This document shows positions 17,651 through 26,406 of a stretch of DNA of 64,000 nucleotides, one piece after another; the first letter of the stretch is position 1; each line of letters begins with the position of its first letter. Made by a program: the position numbers and the translations under genes. Under the pieces are notes generated by a model. The model was given only the letters and a program-made list of their open reading frames with translations, was not told where the DNA came from and ran no database searches. Origin of the DNA: Enterobacter asburiae (GTDB taxonomy: Bacteria > Pseudomonadota > Gammaproteobacteria > Enterobacterales > Enterobacteriaceae); NCBI RefSeq assembly GCF_008080435.1, contig NZ_VRKN01000003.1, forward strand, positions 248,001-312,000. The letters run 5' to 3'.

Positions 17651-18763
17651 TTACTTACCGCTTTTCACCTTGGTCCACGCGCGGGTACGCACGCGGTCAA
17701 TTTTTGGATCCTGGACTTTGAGGGTGAAGAGCTTGGCAAACACATCCGCTGGCGGATAGATAGCCGGGTTATTGCGGATCGCTTCGCTTACCAGCGGCAC
17801 GGAAGCCTTGTTACCGTTCGCGTAGTAAACGTGGTCGCTGATGTGGGCGATCACGTCAGGACGCATCAGGTAGTTGAGGAACTGATACGCTTCGTCTTTG
17901 TTTTTTGCATCAGCAGGCATCGCGAAGACATCGAAGAAGGCCAGCGCGCCCTCTTTCGGTATGAAGTAAGAGACATTCACGCCGTTTTTGGCTTCTTTCG
18001 CACGATTAGCCGCCTGCCAGACATCACCCGCCCAGCCGATCGCGACGCAGATGTCGCCGTTTGCCAGGTCGTTAATGTACTGAGAGGAGTGGAAGTAGCG
18101 AATATTCGGGCGCAGCTTCAGCAGTAAATCCGTTGCCGGGCCGGTGTAGTCGTCGGCCTTGCTGCTGTTCGGATCTTTGCCCAGGTAGTTAAGCACGGTG
18201 GCGAAAATCTCTTCCGGCGCATCGAGGAAAGAGACGCCGCAGCTTTTCAGCTTCTCAAGGTTTTCCGGCTTCAGCACCACGTCCCAGCTGTCCAGCTTGA
18301 CGTCCGGGCCCAGCACCGCTTTGACTTTATCAACGTTGTAGCCGATACCAGTGGTCGCCCACAGATACGGCATGGCGTATTTGTTGTCCGGGTCATGCTT
18401 AGCCACCAGCTTCAGCACTTCCGGATCGAGGTTTTTCCAGTTCGGTAACTTGCTCTTATCCAGCGGCTGGAAGACGCCTGCCGTCAGCTGACGCTCCAGG
18501 AAGCTTGCAGAAGGCACCACGAGATCAAACCCGGTGCTGCCCGCCATCAGTTTTCCTTCCAGCACTTCGTTGGAGTCGAAAACGTCGTAGACCACTTTAA
18601 TGCCGGTCTCTTTTTCAAAATTCGCCACCGTGTCCGGCGCAATATAGTCGGACCAGTTGTAAACATGCAGCGTTTTTTGTTCCGCAGCGAGCGTGCCGGC
18701 AGAGACGGCCATCAGAGCACCCGCAACCAGACCCGATAACCATTTTTTATTCAAGGCGATCAT
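17651..18763 (-). CDS. potF: Putrescine-binding periplasmic protein PotF
   Basis: The 370-aa protein has a signal peptide (MIALNKKWLSGLVAGALMAV..., cleavage after LAA). The SBP_bac_8 polyamine-binding fold shows YNWSDYIAPDT, FDVVVPSASFL-like and AIGWAGDVWQA segments. Length equals E. coli PotF. It is the first gene of potFGHI and delivers putrescine to PotGHI. Confidence 0.97.
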   Translation of the reverse strand: MIALNKKWLSGLVAGALMAVSAGTLAAEQKTLHVYNWSDYIAPDTVANFEKETGIKVVYDVFDSNEVLEGKLMAGSTGFDLVVPSASFLERQLTAGVFQPLDKSKLPNWKNLDPEVLKLVAKHDPDNKYAMPYLWATTGIGYNVDKVKAVLGPDVKLDSWDVVLKPENLEKLKSCGVSFLDAPEEIFATVLNYLGKDPNSSKADDYTGPATDLLLKLRPNIRYFHSSQYINDLANGDICVAIGWAGDVWQAANRAKEAKNGVNVSYFIPKEGALAFFDVFAMPADAKNKDEAYQFLNYLMRPDVIAHISDHVYYANGNKASVPLVSEAIRNNPAIYPPADVFAKLFTLKVQDPKIDRVRTRAWTKVKSGK

Positions 18764-19114
18764 ATCTTTATTCCTTCTGAAAGCTCGTTAACAAACGAAC
18801 TAAAACTGTGCAATCTGAAGATATGCAATAATCATGCATAGTTTGTCGCTCTGCCCAAAATAAAAAGAAACCTCTTTACCCGGCAGCTTCCGCTCGCTTT
18901 TTTAAGCATCGCAAGAATAACTGTAGCCCGTGTCTCCGGCTATAGCCCAGACGAAAAAACGCCTTTTATCAATTTTTTATGCAGGTTATGTCTACGTGAT
19001 AAGCCGAAAAGGCCTTCAGGGAGGTGAAAAATTCTTTAAAGAAAGGTTAAAAGCAGCAGAAAAAATGGCCTTCTGCAGCCGCTATGGCAGCGACTGCGCA
19101 AAAGTCAGACAGGT
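18764..19114. other. Intergenic region between ybjN and potF
   Basis: This 351-bp stretch must hold the potF promoter and the space after ybjN. It is AT-rich near potF. I see no convincing gene or RNA; a 63-codon open frame here lacks a ribosome site and resembles nothing I recognise. Confidence 0.6.
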
Positions 19115-19591
19115 TCAGTGAAGAAAATTGGGAGATGCATCATTATTCTCTGCATCATCTTCCGTGCTATACAGCAGATGGTGTGCATTGGCTTCCATCA
19201 TAACCATCGAAATTTGCTCTTCACTCAAGCGCATAAACCAGGAGAACTGCTTAAACGACAGCCCGGCACCGGAGAATAAAGACTGGCAAACGACCAGTTT
19301 TGGCAGATTATCATCCTGTATGTCGAGAAATGCTTTCACCGTCAAAGAACTGGCGTTGATGGCAGATAGGTCGGAGGCCAGCGCCAGCAGCGCAGAGGGC
19401 TTCACTTCGGCCAGCGCAGAGAAAAGGATCACGTCGTTAATGAGATCGATTTTGGCATCGAAAATGCCGTCGAAATTCTGCATATGAGGCAGATGCAGCG
19501 CCTGGCAGGAATCGCATTCGAAGAACGTAATTCCGGCATCATCAAGCCATTGACGTAACGTATCCAGTGTAGGTACGACCTGTAAATCCAT
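19115..19591 (-). CDS. ybjN: YbjN family protein
   Basis: The 158-aa protein is the same length as E. coli YbjN and strongly alike (TLDTLRQWLDDAGITFFECD, ALHLPHMQNFDG). YbjN resembles a type III secretion-chaperone fold; in E. coli it influences motility, stress resistance and DeoR-like regulation, without a defined biochemical activity. It is cytoplasmic and follows rimK on the same strand. Confidence 0.95.
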   Translation of the reverse strand: MDLQVVPTLDTLRQWLDDAGITFFECDSCQALHLPHMQNFDGIFDAKIDLINDVILFSALAEVKPSALLALASDLSAINASSLTVKAFLDIQDDNLPKLVVCQSLFSGAGLSFKQFSWFMRLSEEQISMVMMEANAHHLLYSTEDDAENNDASPNFLH

Positions 19592-19654
19592 CGCTTTGCA
19601 GCCTCTTCAATATAATCTGTGCATAGGGTACGCAAAAAGTGCGTTCAATACCAT

Positions 19655-20557
19655 TCAACCGCCCGTTTTCAGACAGTAACCCGGCGTGGCATGGCGCTCG
19701 ATCCATGCGATCATTTTACCCGCAATATCGACACCTGTGGTTTTTTCCACGCCTTCCAGCCCCGGTGAGGCATTCACCTCCATGACCAGCGGCCCGCGCG
19801 TCGCCCGCAGAAGGTCTACGCCCGCCACGTCCAGCCCCAGGGTTTGCGCCGCTTTCACGGCAATTTCCCGTTCGCGATCGCTGATATCGGCGATTCTTGC
19901 AATGCCGCCGCGGTGAAGGTTAGAGCGGAAATCGCCCTCTTTTGCCTGGCGCTCAATGGCCGCCACCACCTCGTTTCCCACCACGAAGCAGCGAACGTCG
20001 CGCCCTTTGGCCTCTTCAATGTACTCCTGCACCAGAATGTGGGCATTCAGCCCCCGGAAGGCATCAATCACGCTCTCCGCCGCCTGACGCGTTTCCGCCA
20101 GCACCACGCCAATGCCCTGCGTGCCTTCCACCAGCTTGATCACCAAAGGCGCGCCGCCCACCATGTCGATGAGATCGCTGGTATCGTCCGGTGAATGGGC
20201 AATACCCGTGACGGGGAGATCGATCCCCTGACGGGCGAGCAGCTGCAGCGAGCGCAGCTTGTCGCGGGCGCGGGAAATGGCGACGGACTCGTTGAGCGGA
20301 TAGCTGCCCAGCATCTCGAACTGGCGCAGCGCGGCGGTGCCGTAATAGGTTATCTGGGAGCCGATGCGGGGGATCACCGCATCAAAGTGCGGCAGCTTGC
20401 GGCCTTTGTAGTGAATCGACGAGGCGGCCGGATCGATGTTCATATAGCAGGACATCGGGTCGAGGATCTCAACCTGATGCCCGCGTTTCGCCGCCGCGTC
20501 TCGCAGGCGTTTACATGAATAGAGCGTTCCATCCCGGGACAATATGGCAATTTTCAC
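19655..20557 (-). CDS. rimK: Ribosomal protein S6 glutamate ligase RimK
   Basis: This 300-aa ATP-grasp ligase adds glutamates to the C-terminus of ribosomal protein S6. The start is a GTG at 20557 ([14 protein letters not shown]) behind AGAGAGG, giving the E. coli length; an in-frame ATG 21 bp upstream is less likely. ATP-grasp motifs are [15 protein letters not shown] and the Mg/ATP-binding [12 protein letters not shown]. It lies between nfsA and ybjN as in E. coli. Confidence 0.96.
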   Translation of the reverse strand: MKIAILSRDGTLYSCKRLRDAAAKRGHQVEILDPMSCYMNIDPAASSIHYKGRKLPHFDAVIPRIGSQITYYGTAALRQFEMLGSYPLNESVAISRARDKLRSLQLLARQGIDLPVTGIAHSPDDTSDLIDMVGGAPLVIKLVEGTQGIGVVLAETRQAAESVIDAFRGLNAHILVQEYIEEAKGRDVRCFVVGNEVVAAIERQAKEGDFRSNLHRGGIARIADISDREREIAVKAAQTLGLDVAGVDLLRATRGPLVMEVNASPGLEGVEKTTGVDIAGKMIAWIERHATPGYCLKTGG

Positions 20558-20580
20558 CCTGCACCTCTCTGAAGACATGG

Positions 20581-20608
20581 AAAAAGCCTGCGTATCATAT
20601 ATGCAGGC
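20581..20608 (-). terminator. Intrinsic terminator-like hairpin between nfsA and rimK
   Basis: Read on the minus strand, GCCTGCATAT / ATACGCAGGC forms a stem followed by five T. It lies 18 bp after nfsA and would at least partly separate nfsA from rimK transcription. Confidence 0.65.
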
Positions 20609-20626
20609 AGGCGCAGGATAAATGGA

Positions 20627-21349
20627 CTATCGCGTCGCCCAGCCCTGTTTGTGCAAATAATCGAGAATAAACGGGCGATTTTCTTTAATGATGGTGCGAC
20701 GAATATGGTCAGTCCAGGTATCACGACGGTTATTGCTGCCGCGCGTCATGTAGTAGTTCGCCAGCTCTTCATCATATTGATTCAGGACGTCCTGATCGAC
20801 CGGCTGGTAGTGGTTTTCGTGCACCAGCATGGCGGCAGGAATGCGCGGCTTCAGATCCGGGTTATCCGCAGGCCAGCCGAGGCACAGGCCGAACAGGGGC
20901 AGCACATGTTTTGGCAGCTTCAGCAGCTCGGTCACGCTTTCGATGTTATTACGCAGGCCGCCGATGTAGACACCGCCTAATCCCAGCGACTCCGCCGCCG
21001 TGAAGGCGTTTTGCGCCATCAGCGCGGTATCCACCACGCCCAGCAATAGTTGTTCGGCCAGCCCCAGCTCGGCCTCCGGGCAGATCTGCAGGTGGCGGTT
21101 AAAGTCAGCGCAGAACACCCAGAACTCCGCCGCCTGAGCCACAGGCTTCTGCCCGCCGGTCAGCGTAACCAGCTGTTCACGCATGGCCGGGTCGGTGATG
21201 CGGATAATGGAACTGCACTGCAGAAAGCTGGAGCTGGAGGTCGCCCTGGCGCTGTCAATAATCGCAGCACGCTGCGCCTCGGTAATCGACTCATCGGTGA
21301 AGTGGCGAATGGAACGGTGAGAACGGAGCAGGTCAATCGTGGGTGTCAT
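20627..21349 (-). CDS. nfsA: Oxygen-insensitive NADPH nitroreductase NfsA
   Basis: The 240-aa FMN flavoprotein of the NfsA/FRP class performs two-electron reduction of nitro compounds and quinones. It shows LRSHRSIRHF near the N-terminus (FMN phosphate contacts) and GLGGVYIGGLRN. Length equals E. coli NfsA. In E. coli ybjC precedes nfsA; here the 184 bp up to grxA has no such frame, so ybjC is absent. Confidence 0.96.
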   Translation of the reverse strand: MTPTIDLLRSHRSIRHFTDESITEAQRAAIIDSARATSSSSFLQCSSIIRITDPAMREQLVTLTGGQKPVAQAAEFWVFCADFNRHLQICPEAELGLAEQLLLGVVDTALMAQNAFTAAESLGLGGVYIGGLRNNIESVTELLKLPKHVLPLFGLCLGWPADNPDLKPRIPAAMLVHENHYQPVDQDVLNQYDEELANYYMTRGSNNRRDTWTDHIRRTIIKENRPFILDYLHKQGWATR

Positions 21350-21533
21350 CTTGTCTCTCTTTGTCTTGCTTAAACCTTATGCCAGCCAGTATAGGCAATG
21401 ATTTACGCGATGTAATTGGCGAAACATAGCCTGACTGTATCAAAGCGACAGGCGAAACCTTCTTTAATGGCGGCAGGTTATCGGGCACTATATGTCTTAT
21501 TCGCCGTCAGGCTTGTTTTTTGAGGAGAGAGAA

Positions 21534-21803
21534 ATGTTTGCAGTAATTTTTGGTCGTCCAGGGTGCCCTTACTGTGTGCGCGCGAAAGAGCTGGCTGAGA
21601 AACTGACTGAAGAGCGAGATGACTTCAACTTCCGCTACGTGGATATCCACGCGGAAGGCATCACGAAAGCGGATCTCGAAAAAACCGTCGGCAAGCCGGT
21701 TGAAACCGTACCGCAGATCTTCCTCGATCAGAAACACATCGGCGGCTGCACTGACTTTGAAGCTTACGCCAAAGAACATCTGGGCCTGTTTACCGCCCAG
21801 TAA
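21534..21803 (+). CDS. grxA: Glutaredoxin 1 GrxA
   Basis: The 89-aa thiol oxidoreductase has the active site CPYC (GRPGCPYCVRA) and the glutathione-binding TVPQIF and GGCTDFE motifs. The ATG at 21534 follows GAGGAGAGAGAA, a strong ribosome site; the frame is open 42 bp further upstream. It reduces ribonucleotide reductase and OxyR in E. coli. It is divergent from nfsA, and a terminator follows at once. Confidence 0.96.
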   Translation: MFAVIFGRPGCPYCVRAKELAEKLTEERDDFNFRYVDIHAEGITKADLEKTVGKPVETVPQIFLDQKHIGGCTDFEAYAKEHLGLFTAQ

Positions 21804-21811
21804 CGCTAAGA

Positions 21812-21836
21812 CGCCCTCATCCGGAGGGCGTTTTTA
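21812..21836 (+). terminator. Intrinsic terminator after grxA
   Basis: CGCCCTC / GAGGGCG stem with a 5-nt loop and five T. It overlaps the 3' end of the convergent ybjM. Confidence 0.85.
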
Positions 21837-22208
21837 ATTGTGGTGCCGTCGATGCTTAATCAGACTGCACACAAACAAATAGCACAGCGCGCCAAGGGCG
21901 CACCAGAACACTCCACTCAGCAACCACGCCAGCTCCTGCCAGAAACTTCTCGTCGACACATACAGCAAGCGCATCAGCACCAGACACAACGGCGCGGCCA
22001 GCATGGCACCCAGCAGCGGTTTCGCCACCTCCCCTTTACGGGAAAGAAAACTGGCTGCGGCACCCGGCAGCGTAAAAAAGAGCAGTCCCAGCTCCGGATG
22101 ACCCGACGCCCTGAATGCCCCTTTCACATTAAAAGCGAGCGACATGCACACGACGGTGAACAGCAAAAAGCAGCTGATCACTCCCGCCCAGTTTCGTTTA
22201 ATGTTCAA
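21834..22208 (-). CDS. ybjM: YbjM inner-membrane protein
   Basis: The 124-aa protein with four hydrophobic segments is clearly E. coli YbjM-like (FRASGHPELGLLFFTLPGA, RSFWQELAWLLS). Function is unknown. A TTG start at 22208 is preferred: it is preceded by AGGAGG at ideal distance (5 bp) and gives the family length (MNIKRNWAG). An upstream start adds nine residues with no support. Confidence 0.88.
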   Translation of the reverse strand: MNIKRNWAGVISCFLLFTVVCMSLAFNVKGAFRASGHPELGLLFFTLPGAAASFLSRKGEVAKPLLGAMLAAPLCLVLMRLLYVSTRSFWQELAWLLSGVFWCALGALCYLFVCSLIKHRRHHN

Positions 22209-22481
22209 ACTATCCTCCTGACTTATCTCTATCAAATATACCTTCGTCGGGTAGACGCCCAGTCAGATAAAGCAATGCGGCAATCCTTGCCAAAGTACGC
22301 ACAGGGTGATGCGATAATCAGTAGCTGTCAGTAGCTAATGCGATTAAACTACACGCCAGCTAATGTTTTAGGGAATAAAGCAGGAAACAGGGAGCGTTAA
22401 CGCCTTTCCCTGACCCAGAAAACAGTAGCCCAAAAAGTCCTTTCATTCAACAACTTACTGGTAAACAAGAAGTTAGCCTCC

Positions 22482-24167
22482 GTGAATATAAACGTCGCAG
22501 ACTTGTTAAATGGGAATTACATCCTGTTATTATTTGTGGTACTGGCGCTGGGCCTTTGCCTGGGTAAATTGCGCCTGGGTTCAGTTCAACTTGGTAATTC
22601 CATTGGCGTTTTAGTCGTCTCCTTATTATTAGGCCAGCAGCACTTCAGCATTAACACGGACGCGCTCAACTTAGGTTTTATGCTGTTTATTTTTTGTGTT
22701 GGCGTGGAAGCGGGACCGAACTTTTTTTCAATTTTCTTCCGCGACGGCAAAAATTATCTGATGCTGGCGCTGGTGATGGTCGGCAGCGCGCTGCTGATCG
22801 CGTTAGGGTTGGGTAAACTGTTTGGCTGGGATATCGGGTTAACGGCCGGTATGCTGGCAGGCTCCATGACCTCCACCCCCGTGCTCGTGGGTGCCGGCGA
22901 TACTCTGCGCCATTCCGGCATGGCCGGCGCACAGCTCTCGACCGCGCTCGACCACCTGAGCCTGGGCTATGCCCTGACCTATCTGATTGGTCTGGTGAGC
23001 CTGATTGTCGGCGCACGCTACCTGCCAAAACTGCAGCACCAGGATCTTCAGACCAGCGCCCAGCAAATCGCGCGCGAGCGCGGTCTCGATACCGATTCCA
23101 AACGTAAAGTCTATCTCCCGGTGATCCGCGCCTATCGCGTCGGGCCAGAGCTGGTAGCATGGGCAGACGGCAAAAATCTGCGCGAGCTGGGGATTTACCG
23201 CCAGACGGGCTGCTACATCGAACGTATCCGCCGTAACGGTATTCTGGCGAACCCGGACGGTGACGCGGTGCTACAGATGGGCGACGACATCGCGCTGGTG
23301 GGTTACCCGGATGCCCACGCCCGTCTCGACCCGAGCTTCCGTAACGGCAAAGAGGTGTTCGACCGGGACCTGCTCGACATGCGTATCGTCACCGAAGAGA
23401 TCGTGGTGAAAAACCATAACGCCGTGGGCCGCCGTCTGGCGCAGCTGAAGCTGACCGACCACGGCTGCTTCCTCAACCGCGTGATCCGCAGCCAGATTGA
23501 GATGCCGATCGACGACAACGTCGTGCTCAACAAAGGCGACGTTCTGCAGGTCAGCGGCGACGCGCGACGCGTAAAAACCGTTGCCGACCGCATCGGCTTT
23601 ATCTCCATTCACAGCCAGGTCACCGACCTGCTGGCCTTTTGCGCCTTCTTTATTGTTGGCCTGATGATCGGGATGATCACTTTCCAGTTCAGCAACTTCA
23701 GTTTCGGCATCGGTAACGCCGCCGGGCTGCTGTTTGCCGGGATCATGCTGGGCTTCCTGCGAGCGAACCACCCGACCTTCGGCTACATTCCGCAGGGCGC
23801 GCTGAACATGGTGAAAGAGTTCGGTCTGATGGTGTTTATGGCGGGCGTCGGCTTAAGCGCGGGCAGCGGGATTGGTCACAGCCTCGGTGCCGTCGGCTGG
23901 CAGATGCTGGTGTCCGGACTTATCGTCAGCCTGGTGCCGGTGGTGATCTGCTTCCTGTTCGGCGCCTACGTGCTGCGCATGAACCGCGCCCTGCTCTTCG
24001 GGGCAATGATGGGCGCGCGTACCTGTGCGCCTGCTATGGAAATCATCAGCGATACCGCGCGCAGCAACATCCCGGCGCTGGGGTATGCAGGCACGTACGC
24101 TATCGCTAACGTGCTGCTGACGCTGGCGGGTACGCTGATCATCATCATCTGGCCAGGACTCGGATAA
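22482..24167 (+). CDS. ybjL: YbjL, AspT/YidE-family transporter
   Basis: This 561-aa inner-membrane protein is the same length as E. coli YbjL and nearly identical in long stretches. It has two transmembrane AspT-type domains (about residues 10-190 and 385-560) around two cytoplasmic RCK_C (TrkA-C) domains (about residues 200-370). The first codon is GTG ([12 protein letters not shown]). The family contains aspartate-alanine exchangers; the YbjL substrate is not firmly established. It is directly followed by the rybB sRNA gene and the prophage remnant. Confidence 0.95.
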   Translation: MNINVADLLNGNYILLLFVVLALGLCLGKLRLGSVQLGNSIGVLVVSLLLGQQHFSINTDALNLGFMLFIFCVGVEAGPNFFSIFFRDGKNYLMLALVMVGSALLIALGLGKLFGWDIGLTAGMLAGSMTSTPVLVGAGDTLRHSGMAGAQLSTALDHLSLGYALTYLIGLVSLIVGARYLPKLQHQDLQTSAQQIARERGLDTDSKRKVYLPVIRAYRVGPELVAWADGKNLRELGIYRQTGCYIERIRRNGILANPDGDAVLQMGDDIALVGYPDAHARLDPSFRNGKEVFDRDLLDMRIVTEEIVVKNHNAVGRRLAQLKLTDHGCFLNRVIRSQIEMPIDDNVVLNKGDVLQVSGDARRVKTVADRIGFISIHSQVTDLLAFCAFFIVGLMIGMITFQFSNFSFGIGNAAGLLFAGIMLGFLRANHPTFGYIPQGALNMVKEFGLMVFMAGVGLSAGSGIGHSLGAVGWQMLVSGLIVSLVPVVICFLFGAYVLRMNRALLFGAMMGARTCAPAMEIISDTARSNIPALGYAGTYAIANVLLTLAGTLIIIIWPGLG

Positions 24168-24210
24168 CTCCTAAGTTTGCGCGTGGTGAAAATTATTTTC
24201 GTTACGCGCA

Positions 24211-24238
24211 GAACTTTTTTATCAGGGGGCAGTCATAA
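24211..24238 (+). promoter_or_regulatory. Sigma-E promoter of rybB
   Basis: A GAACTT -35 (24211-24216) is separated by 16 bp from TCATAA (24233-24238), with the RNA start 6 bp later. This fits the sigma-E (RpoE) consensus and the known sigma-E control of rybB. Confidence 0.8.
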
Positions 24239-24243
24239 CTAGT

Positions 24244-24322
24244 GCCACTGCTTTTCTTTGATGTCCCCAATTTGTGGAGCCCATCAACCCCGCCGTTTTG
24301 GTTCAAGGTTGATGGGTTTTTT
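24244..24322 (+). ncRNA. rybB: Small regulatory RNA RybB
   Basis: The 79-nt RNA begins GCCACTGCTTTTCTTTGATG, the conserved seed of enterobacterial RybB, and ends in an intrinsic terminator (CCCATCAACC / GGTTGATGGG then six T). RybB is an Hfq-dependent, sigma-E-induced sRNA that represses major outer-membrane porin mRNAs through its 5' end. It lies next to ybjL as in E. coli. The 3' arm of its terminator and its T-tract form part of the prophage att repeat, so integration left the RNA whole. Confidence 0.93.
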
Positions 24323-24332
24323 GTTGCCTGAA
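24312..24332 (+). repeat. Prophage attachment site, left copy (in the rybB terminator)
   Basis: A 21-bp sequence starting ATGGGTTTTTTGTTGCC recurs exactly at 33431-33451. Its first 11 bp are the last stem bases and T-tract of the rybB terminator. It bounds the P2-like remnant on the left. Confidence 0.88.
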
Positions 24333-24380
24333 TTTTACCAACCGTAAAATCAATTACTTACATCACCACTTTCCCATGCA

Positions 24381-24413
24381 TGGCGACAAAATGGCGACAA
24401 AATGGCGACAGCG
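24381..24413 (+). repeat. Three tandem copies of an 11-bp unit near the left att
   Basis: ATGGCGACAAA occurs three times in a row (the last copy slightly changed). The same words occur at the end of the integrase fragment near the right att (about 33317-33340), so this may be a relic of another integrase 3' end. The rest of 24333-24539 holds nothing else I can name. Confidence 0.55.
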
Positions 24414-24539
24414 CCAAAGCACGTCGCAAAAACCTGACTTCAATTCCCCCTGATTTTTCGCCCTCCTCACTACTAAAAACCATCGATTCATGGCAACAAA
24501 TGAATAAAATCAAAAAAAATAGTCAGCAAGGAAAGCCGA

Positions 24540-25136
24540 ATGTTCGATTTTTACCCTGAGAAAACCTACAGCAGAACGGAAGTCATGAGTGTGCCTTCTC
24601 CGGTTCCAGCGGTGAACGGTATTTATTTTTGGTGGTTTAAAGAAATCCCTCCGGGCGTTCCTGCAGAAGGCTGCATAACATTCGACGATTACACTTTGCT
24701 GTATGTTGGCATCTCACCAGACCAGCGTGGGAAACCCAACAGTCGTTCGAATTTAAGGAAGCGTATCAAAACGCATTACAGCGGAAATGCTGCTGGTTCC
24801 ACTCTTAGACGCACGCTTGGAGTGCTACTCAGCCGTGAAAGCAACTTTCCCCTGCGCCGGGTTGGGTCTGGCTCCAGAATGACATTCACTCACCCAGGCG
24901 AGCAGTGGCTTGATGCCTGGATGGAAAAGAATGCCAAAGTTCACTGGATACCTGTCGAAGCGCCATGGGAACTTGAGGACACTTTGATCGCATCGATTCC
25001 CCTGCCATTGAACATTCAGGGAAATGCTCATGACTTTAGAATGACGCTTTCAGGAATGCGTAGTCAGGCTGCAGCAGAGGCAAGATTGATGGAGATTGCT
25101 GATGAAAGGGGTTTCAGAAGAAGACTTTTGGCGTAG
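24540..25136 (+). CDS. GIY-YIG-family protein (prophage cargo)
   Basis: The 198-aa protein has a GIY-YIG nuclease core: GIY at 27-29 (NGIYFWW), YVG at 55-57 (LLYVGIS), then Arg/His/Tyr positions in LRKRIKTHYSGN (residues 72-83) and a late acidic residue in PWELEDTLI. The ATG follows GGAAAGCCGA, a good ribosome site. It lies between the left att and ogr, a position where P2-like phages carry non-essential genes. No partner gene is next to it. The target is unknown; a restriction-like or anti-phage nuclease role is only a possibility. Confidence 0.65.
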   Translation: MFDFYPEKTYSRTEVMSVPSPVPAVNGIYFWWFKEIPPGVPAEGCITFDDYTLLYVGISPDQRGKPNSRSNLRKRIKTHYSGNAAGSTLRRTLGVLLSRESNFPLRRVGSGSRMTFTHPGEQWLDAWMEKNAKVHWIPVEAPWELEDTLIASIPLPLNIQGNAHDFRMTLSGMRSQAAAEARLMEIADERGFRRRLLA

Positions 25137-25163
25137 TAAAAAAACTACGCCTATGGTCTTAGA

Positions 25164-25379
25164 TCAGTAAGCTAATTGCTCCTGTATTCCCTTCGGATGA
25201 GGCGGCGCGGCGCTGATTTTTTGCGGACGGTAAACAGATCGCACGAAAGTCTCATGCGTCACGAACGTATGCCCGCACTCAATATTGGTACACTGGTTGT
25301 ATCGTTCTTTGGTTTCGCTGGAAACCTGAAAGCTACTGCGTGTATGCGCGGCCTGGCCGCACATCGGACAATTCATCAT
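25164..25379 (-). CDS. ogr: Ogr/Delta-type zinc-finger late-gene activator
   Basis: The 71-aa protein has the Ogr/Delta metal site: CPMC near the N-terminus and CTNIEC later (C-x2-C-x22-C-x4-C), then HTFV. Phage P2 Ogr (72 aa) activates late promoters by contacting RNA polymerase alpha. The gene is intact although its target operons are mostly deleted. Its place after D and before the att matches P2. Confidence 0.85.
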   Translation of the reverse strand: MMNCPMCGQAAHTRSSFQVSSETKERYNQCTNIECGHTFVTHETFVRSVYRPQKISAAPPHPKGIQEQLAY

Positions 25380-25446
25380 TTCGTTCAGCCCTCACTCTTA
25401 ACCAGTTCGCAATAATGATACATCATTGTTCTCAATATGGAACTAA

Positions 25447-25629
25447 TCATTCAATTTCGAACTCATCTATTTTCACTTCGAGATCCAGACTGGTCGTAAA
25501 CCCGTTATCCGTCAGCGTCAGACTCATCAGGCGCGCATCCAGCACGGAAGTCACATCTTTACCTTCAATGATGATGCTGAAACCGGGGGTTTTACTGTTC
25601 AGGTTCAGGAGTTCAGAGCTGAAATTCAC
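25447..25629 (-). pseudogene. Truncated phage late control/tail gene D
   Basis: 60 residues resemble the start of P2 gpD (tail hub/late control): FSIIIEGKDVTSVLDARLMSLTLTDNG. A stop follows, and the remaining ~300 codons of D are missing. Its GTG start overlaps the end of the U remnant (AGGTGA), the native arrangement. Confidence 0.7.
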
Positions 25630-26069
25630 CTCAGTAGCCCTCCAACCGTATTTTTCATATTGCCTATTGCAGAGGTGGCGGAGTCCTGCAAATTACTTAG
25701 CTGATCGCTGAGGCTGCCAAACATATCAGACAGCGATTCATCCACCCGTTTCAGGCTCAGCGAAAATTCGATGCGCCGGGGCATACCGCTCTCAAAAAAT
25801 TCTGTTTTTGTCTGGCTCAGACTCTCGATCACAAACATGCCGTAAATCGTCCCGCTCTCCTCAATCAAAGGTTAGGCTTTCCCCAGCTCCGCCATCTGCT
25901 CCAACGCCAGTAAAGACAGCCTGCCGCCGGTAATCTCCGGCAGCAGGACGCCGGACATAGTAAGCGAATCGTTATCCGGCCCAAGAAACTGCGTTGTCGG
26001 ACGCCGGTTAACCCGGCAGTTGGCAGCGTGCCGCCAGCTGCGCTGATACTGTAGCTCCTGATAAGGCAA
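25626..26069 (-). pseudogene. Phage tail gene U, interrupted by a stop
   Basis: Two pieces in the same frame (LPYQELQYQRSWRHAAN... to ...MAELGKA, then PLIEESGTIYGMFVIESLSQ...) correspond to P2 gpU. A TAA stands where gpU has a conserved Trp (25872-25874). The 5' end is fused into the V remnant, so the original start is lost. Confidence 0.75.
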
Positions 26070-26277
26070 AAGCGGTTTCCAGATTGCCGCCCATACTCAG
26101 CACCACCACCTGCTCATCCGGCGACGGGCACCACCATGTACGGGCACCGCCTGCGCGCAGTGTCAGCCAGTTAATCCAGTTGGTTTCAAGCTCGCCCACT
26201 TTCACCCGGCACAGCCAGTTTTCCCGGTCCACTTCGGTCACGGTGCCGGTGCGGATCAAGTTGGTGATAAGGCGCAT
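26070..26277 (-). pseudogene. 5' fragment of baseplate spike gene V
   Basis: About 70 residues match the start of P2 gpV (MRLITNLIRTGTVTEVDREN, then AGGARTWWCPSPDEQV). After AFALSG the DNA continues as gene U in another frame, so a deletion joined V to U and removed W, J, I, H, G, FI, FII, E and T. The V frame reads on to a chance stop at 26008. Confidence 0.75.
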
Positions 26278-26406
26278 GATTTCTGTGAGTTATGCGTTCA
26301 TGTAAAGGATGTTGCCCTTACATTAATCTGTGCGAAATGCTTTACTTTTGTTTTGAGACTGATACAAATAACGACTTGAAAAAAAAATTTAAGGATACCT
26401 AACGGA

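Noticed and set aside
18930-19121. Short frame between potF and ybjN
   Set aside because: 63 codons, no ribosome-binding site, no similarity I recognise; treated as non-coding.
24168-24340. tRNA gene as prophage integration site
   Set aside because: No cloverleaf; the sequence is the RybB sRNA with its sigma-E promoter and terminator.
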